DNA from: Chloroflexota bacterium
Lineage (GTDB): Bacteria; Chloroflexota; Dormibacteria; Aeolococcales; Aeolococcaceae
Length of the DNA stretch: 64,000 nt
Assembly (NCBI GenBank): GCA_005880985.1
Contig: VBIQ01000016.1
Location: 60,070 to 124,069 of the forward strand
Reading direction: 5' to 3'
Numbering within the stretch: the stretch's first letter is position 1; every line of letters begins with the position of its first letter. Under the pieces are notes generated by a model. The model was not told the origin of the DNA, searched no databases, and was given only the letters and a program-made list of their open reading frames with translations. Below, one piece after another: positions 33,797-42,614 of the stretch. Both the position numbers and the translations under genes were made by a program.

Positions 33797-34597
33797 TCAG
33801 CGTCCCGCGAAGACGGGTTGCCGCTTCTCCAGGAAGGCCGCCGCCGCCTCACGGGCGTCGTCGGTCTGTCCGCAGCGGATGTGCCGCTCCGCCTCCCGGT
33901 CGAGCATCTCCGAGAAGCTCAGGCCGTCGGCGTCGTTGAGGTTGGCCTTGATCGACCGCATCGTCAGCGGCGCGAACCCTGCGATGCGGGTGGCCACGCG
34001 CTGCACCTCCGCCATCAGCTCGGCGTCCGGCAGGCAGCGGCTGACCAGACCGATGCGCTCGGCCTCGCGTGCCGGAAACTTCTCGGCCAGCAGGTACAGC
34101 TCGCGCGCCTTGGCCGGACCGACGATGCGCGGCAGCGTCCAGGTGCCCCCGAAGTCGCCGGAGAGGCCCGCCGTCATGAAGGCGGTGTTGAACATCGCCG
34201 ACTCGGCGCAGTAGCGCAGGTCCGCGGCGCAGGCCCAGGCAAGCCCGGCGCCGGCACAGGCGCCGTTGATCGCGGCGATGGTCACCTTGGGCATCTCGTG
34301 CAGCAGCTGGGAGGTGCGCATGGCGTGGCGCAGGTTGTCGATGCGCGCCTGCACGCCGATCGTCCCCGGCGTCCCGGGCACGTCGCCCGCCGCCATGCTG
34401 CCGAGGTCGCCACCGGCACAGAAGGCACGGCCGGCACCGGTCATGATCATCACCCGCACCGAGTCGTCACCGGCGCCCCGCTCCAACGCCCCGAGCGCCG
34501 CCTGGAGGAGCTCCTCGTTCATGGTGTTCATGCGCTCGGGCCGGTTGAGAGTCACCGTCGCGATCGCACCCTCGACCTGATAGAGCACGGTGTCCAT
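33797..34597 (-). CDS. Enoyl-CoA hydratase/isomerase (crotonase) family
   Basis: This 266-aa protein has the crotonase oxyanion-hole segments GAGRAFCAGGDLGSM (near residue 55) and INGACAGAGLAWACAADLRY (near 110). Also present is FGGTWTLPRIVGPAKARELYLL, with a Gly or Thr where the second catalytic Glu of true hydratases lies. It may therefore be an isomerase or another crotonase rather than a classical hydratase. It is third in the run unknown-VOC-crotonase (35.8 to 33.8 kb). The 245 bp between it and the binding-protein gene hold no gene. Confidence 0.85.
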   Translation of the reverse strand: MDTVLYQVEGAIATVTLNRPERMNTMNEELLQAALGALERGAGDDSVRVMIMTGAGRAFCAGGDLGSMAAGDVPGTPGTIGVQARIDNLRHAMRTSQLLHEMPKVTIAAINGACAGAGLAWACAADLRYCAESAMFNTAFMTAGLSGDFGGTWTLPRIVGPAKARELYLLAEKFPAREAERIGLVSRCLPDAELMAEVQRVATRIAGFAPLTMRSIKANLNDADGLSFSEMLDREAERHIRCGQTDDAREAAAAFLEKRQPVFAGR

Positions 34598-34612
34598 CGA
34601 CTCCTCCTTGTC

Positions 34613-35326
34613 TCAGACCAGTCGGATGCGGATGCCGGCGAGCTCCATGAGCTCGCCCGCGCGCGCTCGCTCGCCGGCGACGAGGTCGACGCCGCCGATC
34701 CCCTCACCCCGCCCGTCGTCCGCCGGGACGAAGCGGATCGCTCCCCACTCGAGCCGGATGGCCGCGCCGTCACCGTCGGCACCCGGCGCCACCGGCCGCG
34801 CCAGCGCCGCAGACCAGCGCTGGGCCAGCACCTCCGGCTCGGGGCTCTGCACCTCGACTGCGGCGATCTCTCGCACCACGTCGGTGCAAACCGACTGCTG
34901 CCAGCTCGGTCCGGCCCAGCCCCACGAGCCGGCGGGATCGGCGACGTCCATGGAGACGATGGCGCCACCGACGTCGCCCGGGTGCAGGTGCATGCCGCTG
35001 ATCCCGGCTCCGCTTCCCTCCCAGACGATGCGGACACCCAGGCCGTCGAGCCGCCGCCGTTCCTGGGCGAGGTCATCGACCTGCAGCAGCACCATGTAGC
35101 CCCCGTCACCGCCGCGGCGCTCGAGATACCTTCCCGCCGTGGTGCCGGCGCGAACCGGAGTCACCACCTCGAGAAAGGTATCGCCGATCGCCATCAACGC
35201 GTTGCGCAGACCGAAGACGCCGACGCCCGGATCCCGATAGCACACCTCCAGGGAGAGCGCGCGGCAGAGCTCGTCGACGGGCGGGTCGAGGTCGCGCGCC
35301 ACCAGGGCGACCTGACGCAGGCGCAT
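34613..35326 (-). CDS. VOC-superfamily (glyoxalase-like) protein
   Basis: This 237-aa protein has two halves with beta-alpha-beta-beta-beta order. It begins MRLRQVALVARDLDPPVDELC and contains LMAIGDTFLEVVTPV and GGYMVLLQVDDLAQERRRL, typical of the glyoxalase_3 type of VOC protein. Candidate metal ligands are His/Glu in MHLHPGDVGG and EVVTP. The 15-bp gap to the crotonase gene suggests joint function, perhaps in acyl-CoA or dicarbonyl handling. The substrate is unknown. Confidence 0.75.
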   Translation of the reverse strand: MRLRQVALVARDLDPPVDELCRALSLEVCYRDPGVGVFGLRNALMAIGDTFLEVVTPVRAGTTAGRYLERRGGDGGYMVLLQVDDLAQERRRLDGLGVRIVWEGSGAGISGMHLHPGDVGGAIVSMDVADPAGSWGWAGPSWQQSVCTDVVREIAAVEVQSPEPEVLAQRWSAALARPVAPGADGDGAAIRLEWGAIRFVPADDGRGEGIGGVDLVAGERARAGELMELAGIRIRLV

Positions 35327-35351
35327 CGTCGCTACCCGCGGGTCACCGGTC

Positions 35352-35798
35352 TTACGAACGCGGTTCGGGGGCGACGTCGGGGAGCAGCCAGGGCAGCGCC
35401 TCCGCCATCGGCCGGGCCAGCACGCGCACGATCTCCCGAGGTACCGCCGGGGCGGCGAGCAGCGCCAGCGCCCCTGCCAGGGCGGCGTTCTCCGCTCGGT
35501 GGCCGACGTCGCCGTGCTCGACCTTCCAGGAAATCAGCGACGACCGCCCCTCGGTCAGGTCGAGGACCGTCTGCCGGAGGCGATCCCACTCCTCCATCCG
35601 CTCCGCCTGTTCCAGCGCGTGGAGAGCGGCGCGCTCCGCCTGGTGGAAACGTGCGTGCGCCTCACCGCTGGCGTGGCTCTCCCAACCCCACGCGACCCGC
35701 TCGATCCCGCCCGGCGAGAGGGTGCGCAGGTCGTCGAGCAGCCGCGCCGTCCCCCGCTCCTCGGGGGCGTATCCGTAGCCGTCGCGGTCGATTCCCAT
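35352..35798 (-). CDS. Protein of unknown function
   Basis: This 148-aa, mostly helical, soluble protein is rich in His, Glu and Ala in the middle (EAHARFHQAERAALHALEQAERMEEW). It has a conserved-looking WKVEHGDVGHRAENAALAG segment. I do not recognise the family. The ATG at 35798 is preferred over one four codons upstream because TATGGT lies 7 nt before it, matching the leaderless spacing found elsewhere. It heads the run that continues into the VOC and crotonase genes. Confidence 0.5.
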   Translation of the reverse strand: MGIDRDGYGYAPEERGTARLLDDLRTLSPGGIERVAWGWESHASGEAHARFHQAERAALHALEQAERMEEWDRLRQTVLDLTEGRSSLISWKVEHGDVGHRAENAALAGALALLAAPAVPREIVRVLARPMAEALPWLLPDVAPEPRS

Positions 35799-35862
35799 CA
35801 CCCCGACCATACCTCGCGGCCACGCGGCGCCGGGACAGCAGGGTGCCGTGCCGACACGGTCG

Positions 35863-37806
35863 TCAGCCGTTCAGCTGGGTGAGTGGGTCGGGCGTCATCT
35901 CCTCCTCGGCGCGGATGACATGGATCACGGCGTTGATCAGTGCCAGGTGGGTGAACGCCTGGGGAAAGTTCCCCAGGTGCCGGCCGCTGTGGGGATCGAT
36001 CTCCTCGGCGTAGAGGTCGAGGGGACTGGCGAAGGACAGCAGCTTCTCGCAGAGCACCCGGGCGCGGACGTACTCACCGATCTCGCAGAGCGCCGACACC
36101 AGCCAGAAGGAGCAGATGGTGAAGCTCCCCTCCTCACCCGACAGGCCGTCGTCGGTCTGTTCAACCCGATAGCGGAGCACCAGGCCGTCGACGGTGAGCT
36201 CGTCGGCGATGGCCAGCACGGTGGCCCGCACCCGAGCATCGTCGGCGGGCAGGAAGCGGAACAGCGGGATCAGCAGCAGCGCGGCATCGAGAGCCTTGCT
36301 CCCGTAGTACTGGGTGAAGACCCCCCGCTCGTCGACGGCGTGGCTGCAGACGTCGTCGCGGATCTCGTCCGCCGCCGCCTGCCAGCGGTTGGCCAGCTCG
36401 AGGTCCTCGCGGATGCGGGCCAGCCGGGCACCGCGGTCGGCGGCGACCCAGCACATCACCTTCGACGAGGTGAAGTGCTTCGGCTCACCGCGCACCTCCC
36501 AGATTCCCCGGTCGGGATCGCGCCAGTGAGTGAGGGCCGCCTCCACCTGCCGCCGGAGGATCGGCCAGAGACGCTCGTCGAGGCGGTCCCGCGACTTGGT
36601 GTGGATGTAGACGGAATCGAGCACCGCCCCCCAGACGTCATTCTGCTGCTGCGAGTAGGCGCCGTTGCCGATGCGCACGGGACGCGCTCCCTCGTACCCG
36701 CGAAGGTGGTCGAGAACCGCCTCGTCGAGCTTGGGGCTGCCGTCGATCGCGTACATCGGCTGCAGGTCGGCGTCGCGCTCGGCAATGTCGGCGATGAACC
36801 AGAAGAAGTCGTCGGCCTCCCAGTCGAAGCCGAGCGTGTAGAGGCCCCACAGGGCGAAGGTCGCATCCCTGATCCAGCTGTACCGGTAGTCCCAGTTGCG
36901 CTCGCCACCGGGGCTCTCGGGAAGCGAGGTGGTGGCGGCGGCGACCAGGGCACCGGTGGGCGCGTAGGTCAGTGCCTTGAGGGTCAGCGCGCTGCGCTGC
37001 AGTGCACTCCGCCAGGGATGGTCGGGGAAGGTGCCGCGGGCCAGCCAGTGCTGCCAGTGGTGCGCGGTCCACACCACCCGGCCATACGCCTCCTCGAAGG
37101 TGTACGGCGGCGGAATCTGGGCCCAGGAGAGCGCGCAGAACCGGGTCTCGCCCTCCTTGACCAGGGTGCGAGCCGTGGCCCGAGGTCCCTCGAAGCCGAT
37201 CCGCATGTCGGTGGTGAGGGCAAGCTCCAGGTCGACTCCATCGGCCCGCGCGATCCCCTGGTGGTACCCGCGGTCGGTGTACGACCACTGCGCGGTCTGG
37301 CGGCCGTAGTCGAACATCGGCTCACAGTCGAGCGCCAGCTGCACCTCGCCGTTGACGCAGCGGATGGTGCGGAGCAGGCAGTGGTCGGCGTCGTAGTCGG
37401 TCGGTGCTCGGCGGTGGGTGGTGGACAGCTCCTCGTCGTGATGCCAGGGACCGATGAGCAGCAGGTCGCGGATGATCACCCACCCGGTCGCGGTGCCCCA
37501 GCTGGTCTCCAGCACCATGGTGCCGGGCAGGTAGCGCCGCGCCGCCGGCACGTTGACGTCGGCGGGGCCGAGGCGGAAGCCGCCGGCGGAGCGGTCGAGG
37601 AGGGCCCCGAAGACGCTCGGCGAGTCCATCCGCGGCAGGCAGAGCCATTCCACGTTGCCGCTCGGCGCCACCAGCGCAGTGACCTCGTTGTCGCTGAGGA
37701 ACGCGTACTCGGCGATGGGAGGGAACGGCGACTGCCCGAGCAGCGCCGCCGCCGAGCGCGTCGCCATCGCAGCCCGCTGCCACAGCCGGCGCTGCACCTC
37801 AGTCAT
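35863..37806 (-). CDS. GH15 glycoside hydrolase (glucoamylase/trehalase type)
   Basis: This 647-aa protein has an N-terminal beta-sandwich (residues ~20-240, FPPIAEYAFLSDNEVTALVAPSGN). The (alpha/alpha)6 catalytic barrel follows, with ERNWDYRYSWIRDATF, RGIWEVRGEPKHFTSSKVMCW (general acid Glu) and EEGSFTICSFW (general base Glu). This layout matches mycobacterial-type trehalases and glucoamylases of GH15. It has no signal peptide, so it acts in the cytoplasm on imported sugar. Its ATG overlaps the DUF4032 stop by 8 bp. It is last in the sugar ABC operon, which points to trehalose or a malto-oligosaccharide as substrate. Confidence 0.9.
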   Translation of the reverse strand: MTEVQRRLWQRAAMATRSAAALLGQSPFPPIAEYAFLSDNEVTALVAPSGNVEWLCLPRMDSPSVFGALLDRSAGGFRLGPADVNVPAARRYLPGTMVLETSWGTATGWVIIRDLLLIGPWHHDEELSTTHRRAPTDYDADHCLLRTIRCVNGEVQLALDCEPMFDYGRQTAQWSYTDRGYHQGIARADGVDLELALTTDMRIGFEGPRATARTLVKEGETRFCALSWAQIPPPYTFEEAYGRVVWTAHHWQHWLARGTFPDHPWRSALQRSALTLKALTYAPTGALVAAATTSLPESPGGERNWDYRYSWIRDATFALWGLYTLGFDWEADDFFWFIADIAERDADLQPMYAIDGSPKLDEAVLDHLRGYEGARPVRIGNGAYSQQQNDVWGAVLDSVYIHTKSRDRLDERLWPILRRQVEAALTHWRDPDRGIWEVRGEPKHFTSSKVMCWVAADRGARLARIREDLELANRWQAAADEIRDDVCSHAVDERGVFTQYYGSKALDAALLLIPLFRFLPADDARVRATVLAIADELTVDGLVLRYRVEQTDDGLSGEEGSFTICSFWLVSALCEIGEYVRARVLCEKLLSFASPLDLYAEEIDPHSGRHLGNFPQAFTHLALINAVIHVIRAEEEMTPDPLTQLNG

Positions 37807-39049
37807 GAGCCGGCTCCGCCTGCCCACCGGTGACCAGTGGGTCGAGTCGCCGGGTCTCCGGGTCGCCCGAACGCAGCACATTCTCGATGAACGAGCTGGT
37901 CGCCTGGGCGAGGCCCACGTCGCGCCCCGCCGCCTCGGAGAGGAACCACCGGTGGTCGAGAATCTGGTGGAACAGCTCGGCGGGCTCCAGCTGACCGCGC
38001 AGCTCCTCGGGCACCGCGGCGATGGTCGGCTCGAACACCTCGCTCAGCCAGCGATGCGCCACCAGTGCCTCGGCAACCGGCGCGCCTCGACGCTGTTCGA
38101 GGTCCTGGCGGAAGCGGGTCAGGTCGTTGAGGAGCCGCCGCGCCTGGTTCTCCTGCACCTGCAGCCCGCTCAGCGCGAACAGCCGGCGCGCGTGGTGACC
38201 CGGCTCGACCACTCGCGGCTCCAGGCGGAGCCGGTACCCGTCACCCTCGGCGATGAGCTCGATCTCCTCGACGTCGAATCCCAGGGCGTTGAGCCGCTCC
38301 AGCCGCTTGTCGATCCGGAAGCGCTGGTCGGCGCCGAATGTCTCCTCTCGGGTCAGCTCGCACCATAGAGAGTCGTAGCGCTTGCGAAGCTCGGCTCCCG
38401 TCTCCTCAGGGTCCAGTCCATGCTGGATACCGGCCGCGGTCAGGTCCATCAGCTCGCCGGCGATGTTCTCCTGGGCCACCAGCAGGTCCTGGTTGCGCTG
38501 ACCGTCGGAGAGTTGCGGGTGGAGCTCGGAGGTCTCCGTGTCGACGACATACGCGGCCAGGGCGCCGGCGTCGCGGCGGAAGAGGGTGTTGGACAGCGAG
38601 CAGTCACCCCAGAAGAATCCGATCACGTGAAGCCGCACCAGCAGGTTGGTCAAGGCATCGAGGAGGCGGTCGCGAAGGTCACCGGCCCCGCTGACGCCGA
38701 GCACCCGACTGTACGGCAGCGAGTAGTCGAGGTGGCGGGTGATCAGAACGGCATCCAGCTCCTCGGCGTCACCGCTGCTCCGCTCGACCACCACCCCGGC
38801 GACCTCGACCACCGGGATCGACAACCCCGCCAGCTCGGCCAGCAGCCGGTACTCGCGCTCGGCGAGACGCTGCGCGAGCTCCTTCAGCGCGTAGACGGCG
38901 TCGCGGTACTCGACGAAGCGGACCACATGTCGGGAGATGCCGGTCGGGACATCGACCAGGCGCTCGGAGGTCCACTCCTCGAGCGGGAGCTGCCACGGCA
39001 GGTCGAGGAAGTCCGGGTGGCCGGTCCGGCGGACCATCTGGAACCTCAC
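37799..39049 (-). CDS. DUF4032 protein (kinase-like fold)
   Basis: This 416-aa protein has features of a diverged protein-kinase/APH fold: AVYALKEL with a candidate nucleotide-binding Lys near residue 56, and LHVIGFFWGDCSLSNTLF, which parallels the HxDxxxxN catalytic loop. AAYVVDTETSELH follows, in the place of the DFG-type metal-binding Asp. A DUF4032 C-terminal part follows. The family is common in actinobacteria and has no proven role. Its position between the sugar-importer ATPase and GH15, with coupling to the latter, suggests sugar or lipid phosphorylation or regulation. Confidence 0.8.
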   Translation of the reverse strand: MRFQMVRRTGHPDFLDLPWQLPLEEWTSERLVDVPTGISRHVVRFVEYRDAVYALKELAQRLAEREYRLLAELAGLSIPVVEVAGVVVERSSGDAEELDAVLITRHLDYSLPYSRVLGVSGAGDLRDRLLDALTNLLVRLHVIGFFWGDCSLSNTLFRRDAGALAAYVVDTETSELHPQLSDGQRNQDLLVAQENIAGELMDLTAAGIQHGLDPEETGAELRKRYDSLWCELTREETFGADQRFRIDKRLERLNALGFDVEEIELIAEGDGYRLRLEPRVVEPGHHARRLFALSGLQVQENQARRLLNDLTRFRQDLEQRRGAPVAEALVAHRWLSEVFEPTIAAVPEELRGQLEPAELFHQILDHRWFLSEAAGRDVGLAQATSSFIENVLRSGDPETRRLDPLVTGGQAEPAHD

Positions 39050-39102
39050 CGGCGCCCTCCCCGATGTGCTCTGCTGCCGGGCTTTGCGTCAGCTCGGAGC
39101 TC

Positions 39103-40281
39103 TCAGTCCGTTCCGGCAGCGGGTGCCGGCGCCTGAGCGGGAACCGCCGGAGGCGGCGCCGGGCGGGCCCCGTCCGACCCGGTGAGCGCCAGCTCCGTCT
39201 GGGGGTCGAAGGCGTGCACCAGCGAGGCCAGGACGTGGAGCTCGAGCTGATCGCCCACCTTCACACCGCGCACGGAGGGCACCATGGCCACCACGTCCTT
39301 GCCGGCGACGGTGGTGTGGATCAGGTCCTCGTTGCCGAGGAACTCGACGACGTCCACGCTCGCTGGAAGCCGCATCGTGTCGGCCGCCCCTGGCGCCGCG
39401 GTGTCGAAGTGCTCGGGGCGGACACCGATGGTCAGGCTCGACCCGTTGCCGCGAGTGCGGGCGAGCTCGGCCACCCGGCCGGCCAGGGCGATGTCGAGGC
39501 TCTCGATCTTCAGCCGTACCGAGCCGCCGTCGCTGGAGACGGTGCCGGTGAGGAAGTTCATGGACGGCGAGCCGATGAAGCCGCCGACAAAGAGGTTGTT
39601 GGGAGTCTGATAGAGGTCCTGAGGGGTTCCCACCTGCTGCAGGATGCCCTCGCGCATCACCGCGATCCGGTCGCCCATGGTCATCGCCTCGACCTGGTCA
39701 TGGGTGACGTAGACGATGGTCGTCTCCAGGCGCTGATGGAGTCGTGCGATCTCCGCCCTGGTCTGCACCCGGAGCTTGGCGTCGAGGTTGCTCAGCGGCT
39801 CGTCCATGAGGAACGCCGATGGGCTGCGGACGATGGCGCGGCCCAGGGCGACGCGCTGACGCTGGCCACCGCTGAGCTCGCCCGGCTTGCGCTGCAGGAA
39901 CCTCTCCAGGTCGAGGATCCGGGCCGCCTCGCGCACCCTCTGATCGATCTCCTCCTTCGGCAGCTTGCGCAGCCGGATGCTGAAGGCCATGTTCTCGTAG
40001 ACACTCATGTGCGGATACAGGGCATAGCTCTGGAAGACCATGGCGATGTCGCGATCCTTGGGTGGGAGATCGTTGACCACCCGGTCGCCGATGATGATCC
40101 GGCCGCCGGTGATGTCTTCGAGTCCGGCGAGGCAGCGGAGTGCGGTCGTCTTGCCACAACCGGAAGGTCCAACCAGGACCAGGAACTCGCCGTCGCTGAT
40201 CTGGAGATTGAGGTCGTTGACCGCGGGGGCCGCGCCCGGCGTGTACCGCTTGATGAGATGGTCGAAGGTGATGTTCGACAT
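39103..40281 (-). CDS. Sugar ABC transporter ATP-binding protein (MalK/UgpC/MsmK family)
   Basis: This 392-aa ATPase has Walker A GPSGCGKTT near residue 38, the Q-loop MVFQSYALYPHMSVYENMAF, signature LSGGQRQRVALGRA and Walker B AFLMDEPLSNLDAKLR. The H-loop is IVYVTHDQVEAM. The C-terminal TOBE-type regulatory domain covers about residues 240-370. Such subunits can serve several sugar importers. The gene follows the two permease genes and precedes DUF4032. Confidence 0.95.
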   Translation of the reverse strand: MSNITFDHLIKRYTPGAAPAVNDLNLQISDGEFLVLVGPSGCGKTTALRCLAGLEDITGGRIIIGDRVVNDLPPKDRDIAMVFQSYALYPHMSVYENMAFSIRLRKLPKEEIDQRVREAARILDLERFLQRKPGELSGGQRQRVALGRAIVRSPSAFLMDEPLSNLDAKLRVQTRAEIARLHQRLETTIVYVTHDQVEAMTMGDRIAVMREGILQQVGTPQDLYQTPNNLFVGGFIGSPSMNFLTGTVSSDGGSVRLKIESLDIALAGRVAELARTRGNGSSLTIGVRPEHFDTAAPGAADTMRLPASVDVVEFLGNEDLIHTTVAGKDVVAMVPSVRGVKVGDQLELHVLASLVHAFDPQTELALTGSDGARPAPPPAVPAQAPAPAAGTD

Positions 40282-40302
40282 GTCAGCGAAGCCTCCCCGT
40301 GT

Positions 40303-41193
40303 TCACTTCACCGCTCCTGCCAGCACGCCGCGAACGAAGTAGCGCTGGAAGGCGAAGAAGACGACGAGCGGGATGATCATGGAGATGAACGACGCCGTGG
40401 AGATGACGTCGATGCTGGTTCCGAACTCGCTCAGCTTGTTGAAGATGTTGACGGTCAGGGGTGGGTGAGGATAGGCGCCCAGGAACGACAGGGCGACGAG
40501 CAGGTCGTTCCAGACCCAGAGGAACTGAAAGATGGCGAGCGAGGCGAGTGCGGGCATCCCCAGCGGGAGCACGATGCGCCTGAACATCATCCACTCGTTC
40601 GCCCCGTCGATGCGGGCAGCCTCGAGCAGGTCTTTGGGGATGCCGCTGTAGAAGTTGCGCATCAGGAAGATGGCGAAGGGCAGACCGAAGGCAACATGGT
40701 AGAGGACGACGCCGGGGATGGTGCCGTAGAGGCCAAGGTGGCCGTAGAGGGTGGCGACAGGGATCAGCGCCATCTGCAGCGGAACCACCATCAGCGCCAC
40801 CAGGAGCACGAACACCCAGTCTCGGCCTGGCCACCTGAGGAAGACCAGCGCGTACGCCCCCAGCGACGCGATGAGGACGACCAGCAGGGTGGCGGGAACG
40901 GTGATCAGGACGGTGGTGATCAGGGCGTCCCCGATGCCGCCCGTGTGAAGGATGTTGCGGTAGTTCTCGACGGTCAACACCGCTGGATGCGCGATCGCCT
41001 GCCACCAGCCAGAGGCGAAGTAGTCCGCGGCGGGTCGGAACGAGGTGACCAGCAGGCCGACTGTCGGGACCAGCCAGAGCAGGCCGACGGCGACGAGCAG
41101 GACGTTGACCGGGGTGCTCTTGAGGATGCGGCGCAGGTGCGCCCAGCGCGGTGCCGACGGCGCCTCGGGTGCCGGGGCGGCGATCGCGGTCAT
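40303..41193 (-). CDS. Sugar ABC transporter permease, MalG type
   Basis: This 296-aa permease has six spans and the EAA loop EAARIDGANEWMMFRRIVLPL that contacts the ATPase. The start ATG at 41193 overlaps the stop of the MalF-type gene (ATGA); upstream in-frame sequence lacks similarity. It forms a heterodimeric channel with the 41.2-42.6 kb permease. Confidence 0.93.
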   Translation of the reverse strand: MTAIAAPAPEAPSAPRWAHLRRILKSTPVNVLLVAVGLLWLVPTVGLLVTSFRPAADYFASGWWQAIAHPAVLTVENYRNILHTGGIGDALITTVLITVPATLLVVLIASLGAYALVFLRWPGRDWVFVLLVALMVVPLQMALIPVATLYGHLGLYGTIPGVVLYHVAFGLPFAIFLMRNFYSGIPKDLLEAARIDGANEWMMFRRIVLPLGMPALASLAIFQFLWVWNDLLVALSFLGAYPHPPLTVNIFNKLSEFGTSIDVISTASFISMIIPLVVFFAFQRYFVRGVLAGAVK

Positions 41194-42590
41194 CCGCGGA
41201 TCCTCCGGATATTGAAGAAGATGACGGGAACGACGAGAACGAACAGTACGACGGCGACCGCGCTGCTGAGGCCGTAGTCGAACCTCGAGTACAGATGCCA
41301 CATCTGAAGGGCGATGACATTGGCCTCATGCTGTGACGAGTCCGGAACCAGACCCAGGATGATGTCGAAGATCTTGAGCACGTTGATGATCATGGTGATG
41401 AACACCACGATCAGAACGGGGCGCAGCAGCGGGAGGGTGATCTTGCGAAACGTCTGCCATTCATTCGCGCCGTCGACCTTCGCCGCCTCGAGCACCTCGC
41501 GATTGAGCGCGGCCAGCCCCGCGCCGATCACCACCATGGCGAAGCCGCTCCATATCCAGAGCATGGCGATGATCTCGGAGATGTCGACCAGGGGGATGGT
41601 CAGCAGCGACCGCGCCGTCGAGCCCAGGCCGCTGGTGGGGGTGAGCGACTGAATGCCCAGCCAGTTGGTCCCCCCGAAGGGCGTGCGGAAGTTCGAGGAG
41701 TCGACACTGACACGGTAGCTGCCTGAGGAGACGTCGTTGAACCGGAAGGAGCCGTCGGCGACGCTGGTCGTCGAGGCGACGCTGCCATTCCCATCGCGGA
41801 GGAGCGTCAGATGCATCCCCGGGAGACCCTTCTCACCGTTGCCGATGACACCGATCTGCCCCCCCGGGGAGAAGTTGCGCCACACCGCGCCGCTGACGCC
41901 CCCGGACGCCCCGCTGGGCGCGTGAGCATCCTGGGCGCCGGGCGGGATGTTCTCCGGGAGGATGCCCGTCAGACCCAGCTTGAGGGTGCCGCCGGGTTGC
42001 ACCGTGTTGTTGCTCAGCATGCTGCCGTCCGGCTGGGCGGCAAGGCCGCTGATCGGCTTGATGTTGGGAAGCGCGTACAGGCCAGGTGGGTGGACCGCGT
42101 CAACGATGGTTCCCACCGCTGAATTGATCACCCCGCGGTGGGGATCGGTCTCGTAGACGATGCGCCAGATGACTCCGGTGGCGAAGAGGCTGATCGCCAT
42201 CGGCATGAAGACGACGGTTTTGAATGCGGTCGCCCACCGGATCCGTTCAGTGAGGACAGCGAAGACCAGGCCGGCGAAGGTGACCAGGAAGGGGAACACG
42301 ATGACCCAGATCGCGTTGTTGCGAATCGCGATCAGCATCTCCGTCGTGCCGAAGAGCGTGCGGTAGTTGTTGGTGCCGACGAATGTGTTGCCGCTCTTGT
42401 CGAAGAAGCTTCGGATGATCGTGTCGACGGTCGGATAGACGACGATCGCGCCCAGGACGATCGCCGCCGGGCCCATGAAGAGCCCGACGGCGATGCTGTT
42501 CCTGAAGCGTCCCCGCCCCGGGCCGCCGGTCGCTACGTCAGGGGCAGGCCTGGCGAGCGGCTCGACGGCAGCGACGGGGACGGTGGCCAT
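41190..42590 (-). CDS. Sugar ABC transporter permease, MalF type, with extracytoplasmic carboxypeptidase-regulatory-like insert
   Basis: This 466-aa permease is about 150 residues longer than its family. Spans near 33-55, 88-112 and 122-145 are followed by a large extracytoplasmic insert (about 150-335). Within the insert, residues ~245-300 (GLPGMHLTLLRDGNGSVAST, then ADGSFRFNDVSSGSYRVSVD) match the pattern of carboxypeptidase-regulatory/Ig-like domains. The remaining spans and the EAA loop EAAKVDGANEWQTFRKITLPL follow. The insert could shape docking of the binding protein, comparable in position to the P2 loop of E. coli MalF but of different type. Confidence 0.9.
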   Translation of the reverse strand: MATVPVAAVEPLARPAPDVATGGPGRGRFRNSIAVGLFMGPAAIVLGAIVVYPTVDTIIRSFFDKSGNTFVGTNNYRTLFGTTEMLIAIRNNAIWVIVFPFLVTFAGLVFAVLTERIRWATAFKTVVFMPMAISLFATGVIWRIVYETDPHRGVINSAVGTIVDAVHPPGLYALPNIKPISGLAAQPDGSMLSNNTVQPGGTLKLGLTGILPENIPPGAQDAHAPSGASGGVSGAVWRNFSPGGQIGVIGNGEKGLPGMHLTLLRDGNGSVASTTSVADGSFRFNDVSSGSYRVSVDSSNFRTPFGGTNWLGIQSLTPTSGLGSTARSLLTIPLVDISEIIAMLWIWSGFAMVVIGAGLAALNREVLEAAKVDGANEWQTFRKITLPLLRPVLIVVFITMIINVLKIFDIILGLVPDSSQHEANVIALQMWHLYSRFDYGLSSAVAVVLFVLVVPVIFFNIRRIRG

Positions 42591-42614
42591 CGCCTCAGCG
42601 CGTTGATATCGAGC

